Positions 60,290 through 64,000 of a DNA stretch of 64,000 nt are shown here, one piece after another. The stretch's first letter is position 1, and each line of letters opens with the position of its first letter. The DNA is from Sipunculus nudus (taxonomy: Eukaryota > Annelida > Sipuncula > Golfingiida > Sipunculidae), in assembly GCA_026874595.1 (NCBI GenBank), contig CM049320.1, forward strand, positions 24,585,714 to 24,649,713, given 5' to 3'. The notes below the pieces were generated by a model, which worked only from the letters and a program-made list of their open reading frames with translations, had not been told where the DNA came from and ran no database searches. The position numbers and the translations under genes are program-made.

Positions 60290-61015
60290 TTCCCATTTAC
60301 ATTAGCCATCAAGAGTCACATTTCCTTTAGCCAACCAAAGTCACATTTCCATTACCCAGACAGAGTCACATTTCCATTAGCTATATATCCAGAGCCACAT
60401 GTTCATGAGCCTTCTTTGATTCGCATTTTAATAAGCCACCCTGCATGAGTCATATTTCCATAAGCTAACCATGCATGCAGATCCAGATTTGAAGGTCACA
60501 TTTCCATTGTCCACCCAGAGTCACATTTCCATTACCCAACCAGATTCACATTTCCTTTAGCAACCAGAGTCACATTTCTATTAGCTTACCAGAGTCACAT
60601 ATCCATTACCTAACTAGACTCACATATCCATTATACCCAACCACAGTCACATTTCCATAAGCCATCCAAGGTCACATAAATTTCCATAGCGAACCAGAGT
60701 CACATTTCCATTAGCCAATTAACCAGAGTCGCACCTCTAGCCAACCAGAGGCACATCTCTTTAGCAAACCCGAGTCACATAAATCCATTAGCCAATCATT
60801 GTTACATTTCAATTAGGTATCTGGCTAGAGTAACTTTTCATTAGCCACCCCTATTCACATTTCCTTTAGCCATCCAGAGTCAAATTTTCATTAGCTGATT
60901 AAAATCGTTTTTCAATAAGCCAACCAAAGTCAAGCCTGTTCCCTTAGCCAATCAGAGCCACATTTCCATTAGCCATCTATATAGTCACATTTCCATTATA
61001 GCCAACCAGAGTCAT
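60290..61015. repeat. Degenerate ~25-bp minisatellite
   Basis: About 28 copies around the consensus AGTCACATTTCCATTAGCCAACCAG, with length variation of 20-32 bp. CACATTTCC and GCCA(A)CC are best kept. Confidence 0.85.
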
Positions 61016-61021
61016 AAAACA

Positions 61022-61165
61022 TGCAGTCGAGGGGTAAAACGCTCGGCTCTCTCCGCTGGCGACCCGGGTACGACACCCGGTGTGGCCATGAGATAAGTTT
61101 GTATAGTTGCCTGTTCAAGGTCGGTGGTTTTCTCCGGCACCCCTATAGACTATACCGAACGCTAT
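61022..61165 (+). mobile_element. tRNA-derived SINE fragment
   Basis: GAGGGGTAAAACGCTCGGCT resembles a worn tRNA A box, and CGACCCGGGTACGACACCCGG resembles a B box with its stem (GGTNCGANNCC). TGTGGCCATGAGATAAG and GGTGGTTTTCTCCGGCACCCC follow, a body I recall from SINEs of marine invertebrates and fish. The acceptor stem is missing, so it is not a working tRNA. Confidence 0.6.
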
Positions 61166-61169
61166 CATC

Positions 61170-62200
61170 TGAGTGCCTTGATTAGTTTAATAACTATTTT
61201 TACTATCCATATAAAATAAATAAGTTTATATTAATTAGGTTAGTTATTGCCAGTGTCCTCAAAATAGGATTTCAGACAGTTACACAATCTTCAGAGCGAT
61301 ATTTCTCATAAACCGTCAACATAAATGTTGGTATGAATTCAATTTTCAAATACATGGTTCCTATAATATGTAATCTGCCAGATTTCTTATGGTTATAGGC
61401 CTATAAGGTTAATAAAGCAGTTACATTCCATTTTAACAAATATGAATGAACATGTCAAATCATCGAACATTTATGTATATATACAAAGAAAAAAAATCAA
61501 ATATAGGCTACTCCTAATTTTTCCTCTACGTTTTATTTCTTTGTGGCTAATAAAGATTTAAACCTAAATTGAAGCAATGTTGTTTGACGATTCAAAGTCG
61601 TTAACCGACAGTCAGTATATATGGCTATAGATAAAATATTGTAAACAATATATTGCATGTTTCTAAAATTTATATTTATTTAATTTTATATCTGTAAGAC
61701 TAACAGTTTGCTTTGCATACATGTAAATATGTGTATGCATGGTTCCTTCCAGCAAATAAGGCCTATGCATGTGAACTAAAATGAAATTTGGAGAAAATAT
61801 TTATATAGGCTATAAATTCCAGTGGGTGCCTATATAGGTGATTTAAACGGTCCAATCACATTACTGCACCAGCTCGATTGTTACCTTTTAAAACTAAGGT
61901 AAATTAATTAATGTAAATTTATAACATATTTTTTATATATTATATGAAGATATTTAGCGTAAGAGATTTAATATTATTATTATGCACACCGCACACACAC
62001 ACACACACACACATATGCAACAATATAAATTGTATATATCGTGTCATAAATATGCTGTCTATTTCTAGGCAATGATGAACTTGCGTATAAGTCGATTATT
62101 ACATTATCTCACCTAAGCTCGGTTGGTGAAAAATAAGTCCAACCCATCCAACGATTCCCCGAAACCAGAAAAGAAAAATCAGAAATCGGCACACGTTCAC
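61170..62200. other. Intergenic stretch
   Basis: AT-rich with a (CA)n tract at about 61989-62013. No supported gene. Confidence 0.5.
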
Positions 62201-62276
62201 AGGACATGCCTGAATGGGGACAAAGTTTGTTTTCTAAACAAAACACACGAATAGACAAGACCCAAATTTCCGTCGC

Positions 62277-62326
62277 TTTGCGCGGGAGGATATCTGTGCG
62301 CATGCGCCATGTCGGATCCCGCCAAA
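62277..62326 (+). promoter_or_regulatory. CpG-rich promoter-like block (E2F-like and NRF-1-like sites)
   Basis: TTTGCGCGGG at 62277-62286 (E2F-like), TGCGCATGCGCC at 62297-62308 (NRF-1 palindrome, one mismatch), and TCCCGCCAAA at 62317-62326 (E2F). Further CpG-rich sequence runs to about 62580 (GCGGCGGC, GCTGCGCGCG). Such clusters mark broadly expressed promoters in animals. Direction is unproved. Confidence 0.45.
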
Positions 62327-62422
62327 TTGGTAGTCGTTTGGTTTCCTGGAGGCGCTGTAATCCTTCACAAACACAGGAACAAGGGCTGCTTGTCGTCTGC
62401 TGTTTGCTGGGTTGTCATTGAG
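62309..62422 (+). CDS. Possible first coding exon of a second gene (38 codons, continues outside window)
   Basis: ATG in GCGCCATGT context opens 38 codons (starts MSDPAKLVVVWFPGGAVILH, ends CWVVIE) that stop at GAG|GTATGA, a good splice donor in phase 0, next to the NRF-1/E2F cluster. I do not recognise the peptide. No continuing exon was identified before 64000: the nearest acceptor (62681) gives a stop in phase 0 after ten codons. It may be an N-terminal exon with a long first intron, or the ATG may be fortuitous. Confidence 0.25.
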
Positions 62423-62429
62423 GTATGAG

Positions 62430-63342
62430 GGATGACAACGGTGTCTCGGCAGAAATATTTACCCAGGTGTTCTGTATTCCACGATTGCCGAGCGGCATTT
62501 TTTGCAATTCGGGTATCAGAGTAAATAACGCGGCGGCTTCAATCCGCGAGCAGACGTCAACTTGAGCTGCGCGCGTTCACGTTTGTGTGAAGAATCGGTT
62601 TTACTGGGCGAGCTTCTTAATTGTGTCTAGTATTTGCTTTACCTGTATAGAATGATCCATCTTTCCTTAACTGACACCAGGAAAGCCACGCTTATGGTCG
62701 AACCACGATTTGAGGATGTGGGTTTAAAATGTAGCCCCAGGCAAGCTCTGCTTTCAATTCAGATGCCATCTCAAGACAGCACACAACAGAGATGTCGCAG
62801 AGTGTCGGACAGCTCTGATGAAAGGGGGTGGATGTGAAAGGCCAGCACTGTTCACTTTAAAGGACAGCTAACATCCGATCTATTGTTAACAGTTTTAAAA
62901 TATAATAATGAATATAATTTCATGTATATATCAGCCTACAATGTAAGTTATCCTCCCTCCTCCATGCACGCTATTTTTGCCCTTATGAGGATATACAATT
63001 TTTACTTCATAAGCTTCACATTGGCATGGTAAATTGTTCGCGATTTTAACTCTTCTAATATTTCGCGAGGTTTCCATTTTCGCGATCTTAAACCTTACAC
63101 AGCAACCTGCCAAAATATATTGGAATTCTTGCTAATTATTGTTAAATTTTATAAAAAATCTGATATTATCTATAATTTTAAGAAAGTAAAAAAGTAGACT
63201 AGGGTCGTTTCAAAGCATTTGAAACGAGTTGAAACATGTCCGTTTACTAGAACCTTACAATTAAGGTAATACAAGTTGGCCCACACATTTTACACAGGAG
63301 TAAGAAATGCCATTTTGTTGGAGGGAAATACCAAAGATTAAT

Positions 63343-63401
<59 letters not shown>

Positions 63402-64000
63402 AGATTAGGTGTGCTTCATAAGACATTTGAGGATTTTAATTATATTTGTTGTATAGTTCTTGTATTTAATGTATATATAGGCCTCTACTGTAATATATTA
63501 TTATTTATATTGAAATAAATACTTAAGCTTTTATATATGCCTCATTGCCTAATTAACTTGATTCAGTATTTAAAATTCTCATTTCGTTAAACCACTGTAT
63601 ATAAAAAGGGAATATATACAAAGAAGAGGTTGAAAAAAGCATATATAGGCCTATAGCCGGCTTAACCGCATTTATATATATAAAACTGGCGCGAAGATTT
63701 TGCGCGTTTTGCAAATTATTGCGGTTTTCCTTTTTTTATACTGTGCTGATAGCCGAGGGAAAATGCAATCTATGCGAGATCAAAAGACCGGAGAGACAGT
63801 ATTTTCACGCAGACGCTGTCGGGGTAAAACGAACTCGTGCGCATGAATACACAACCTGACAAGGTGACGTCACGTAGACGTCAGGGGGCTTCGTGTCCGG
63901 GTGTGTGATCTCTTTAACGTGTGATCTACCATGAAATTATATGAAGTATTCTCTCCATGAACAAAACGGGCTTTATATAAGTGTCGTTTCATTAATACGT
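62430..64000. other. Right-hand end of the window
   Basis: A 67-codon open frame at 62634-62837 has no recognisable domain. The stretch also holds an inverted CGCGAAA-type repeat fragment (about 63030-63100), a (TA)n tract at about 63347-63399, and a double CRE-like site near 63865. Confidence 0.5.
63865..63883. promoter_or_regulatory. Paired CRE/ATF-like sites
   Basis: TGACGTCA (63865-63872) followed after four bases by GACGTCA (63877-63883), in a locally GC-rich stretch containing CGCAGACG and GTGCGCATGA. Possibly a promoter for a gene beyond the window. Confidence 0.3.

Noticed and set aside
61022-61095. tRNA gene
   Set aside because: No acceptor stem, and A and B boxes are degenerate; continues into a SINE body.
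62634-62837. 67-codon + strand frame near a promoter-like region
   Set aside because: Starts without a good context, no recognised domain, and does not join the candidate first exon in frame.

Overview
The window is eukaryotic DNA from an animal. It is AT-rich and gene-poor, full of microsatellites, with long introns, GT-AG splice junctions and decayed non-LTR retroelement pieces. Frequent TAGGCCTA motifs, scattered CGCGAAA-type repeats, a tRNA-like SINE head and mollusc/brachiopod-like repeat ends suggest a marine invertebrate, probably a lophotrochozoan. That placement rests on repeat flavour only and is weak.

One gene is clear. On the + strand, a promoter and leader exon near 5470-5530 lead to an ATG at 6434. 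Eleven coding exons then run to a stop at 28656, with AATAAA at 28853. Every junction keeps the reading frame. The 4,767-nt CDS encodes a 1,588-residue secreted protein: a signal peptide, about 1,000 residues of beta-rich sequence in one 3.3-kb exon with a visible ~40-residue repeat, a charged coiled coil, an amphipathic heptad-repeat helix (exon 6), two polybasic possible cleavage sites, and a Cys/His-rich tail. I do not recognise a named family.

The second large feature is a direct tandem duplication. Bases 15801-30705, covering the last part of the big exon, exons 4-11 and about 2 kb downstream, recur at 30713-43138 with a 7-bp filler at the join. The second copy has no start codon and begins at a protein repeat boundary, but its exons, splice sites and frames are all intact. 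By eye, exons 4-9 and 11 differ only by synonymous changes. It may be a recent truncated duplicate, an alternative 3' cassette, or two haplotypes joined in the assembly. A 2,554-bp pogo-like element in intron 7 is present only in copy 1, and copy 2 keeps the empty TA site. A hAT-like element in intron 8 is in both copies.

From 43.1 to 62.2 kb I see no supported gene. The region holds a triplicated 0.64-0.69-kb repeat, a degenerate LINE on the - strand, a 500-bp (AAT)n block, a 16-bp minisatellite, a ~25-bp minisatellite and a SINE fragment. At 62.27-62.43 kb a CpG-rich stretch with NRF-1-like and E2F-like sites surrounds a possible first coding exon of a second + strand gene whose remainder would lie beyond the window.
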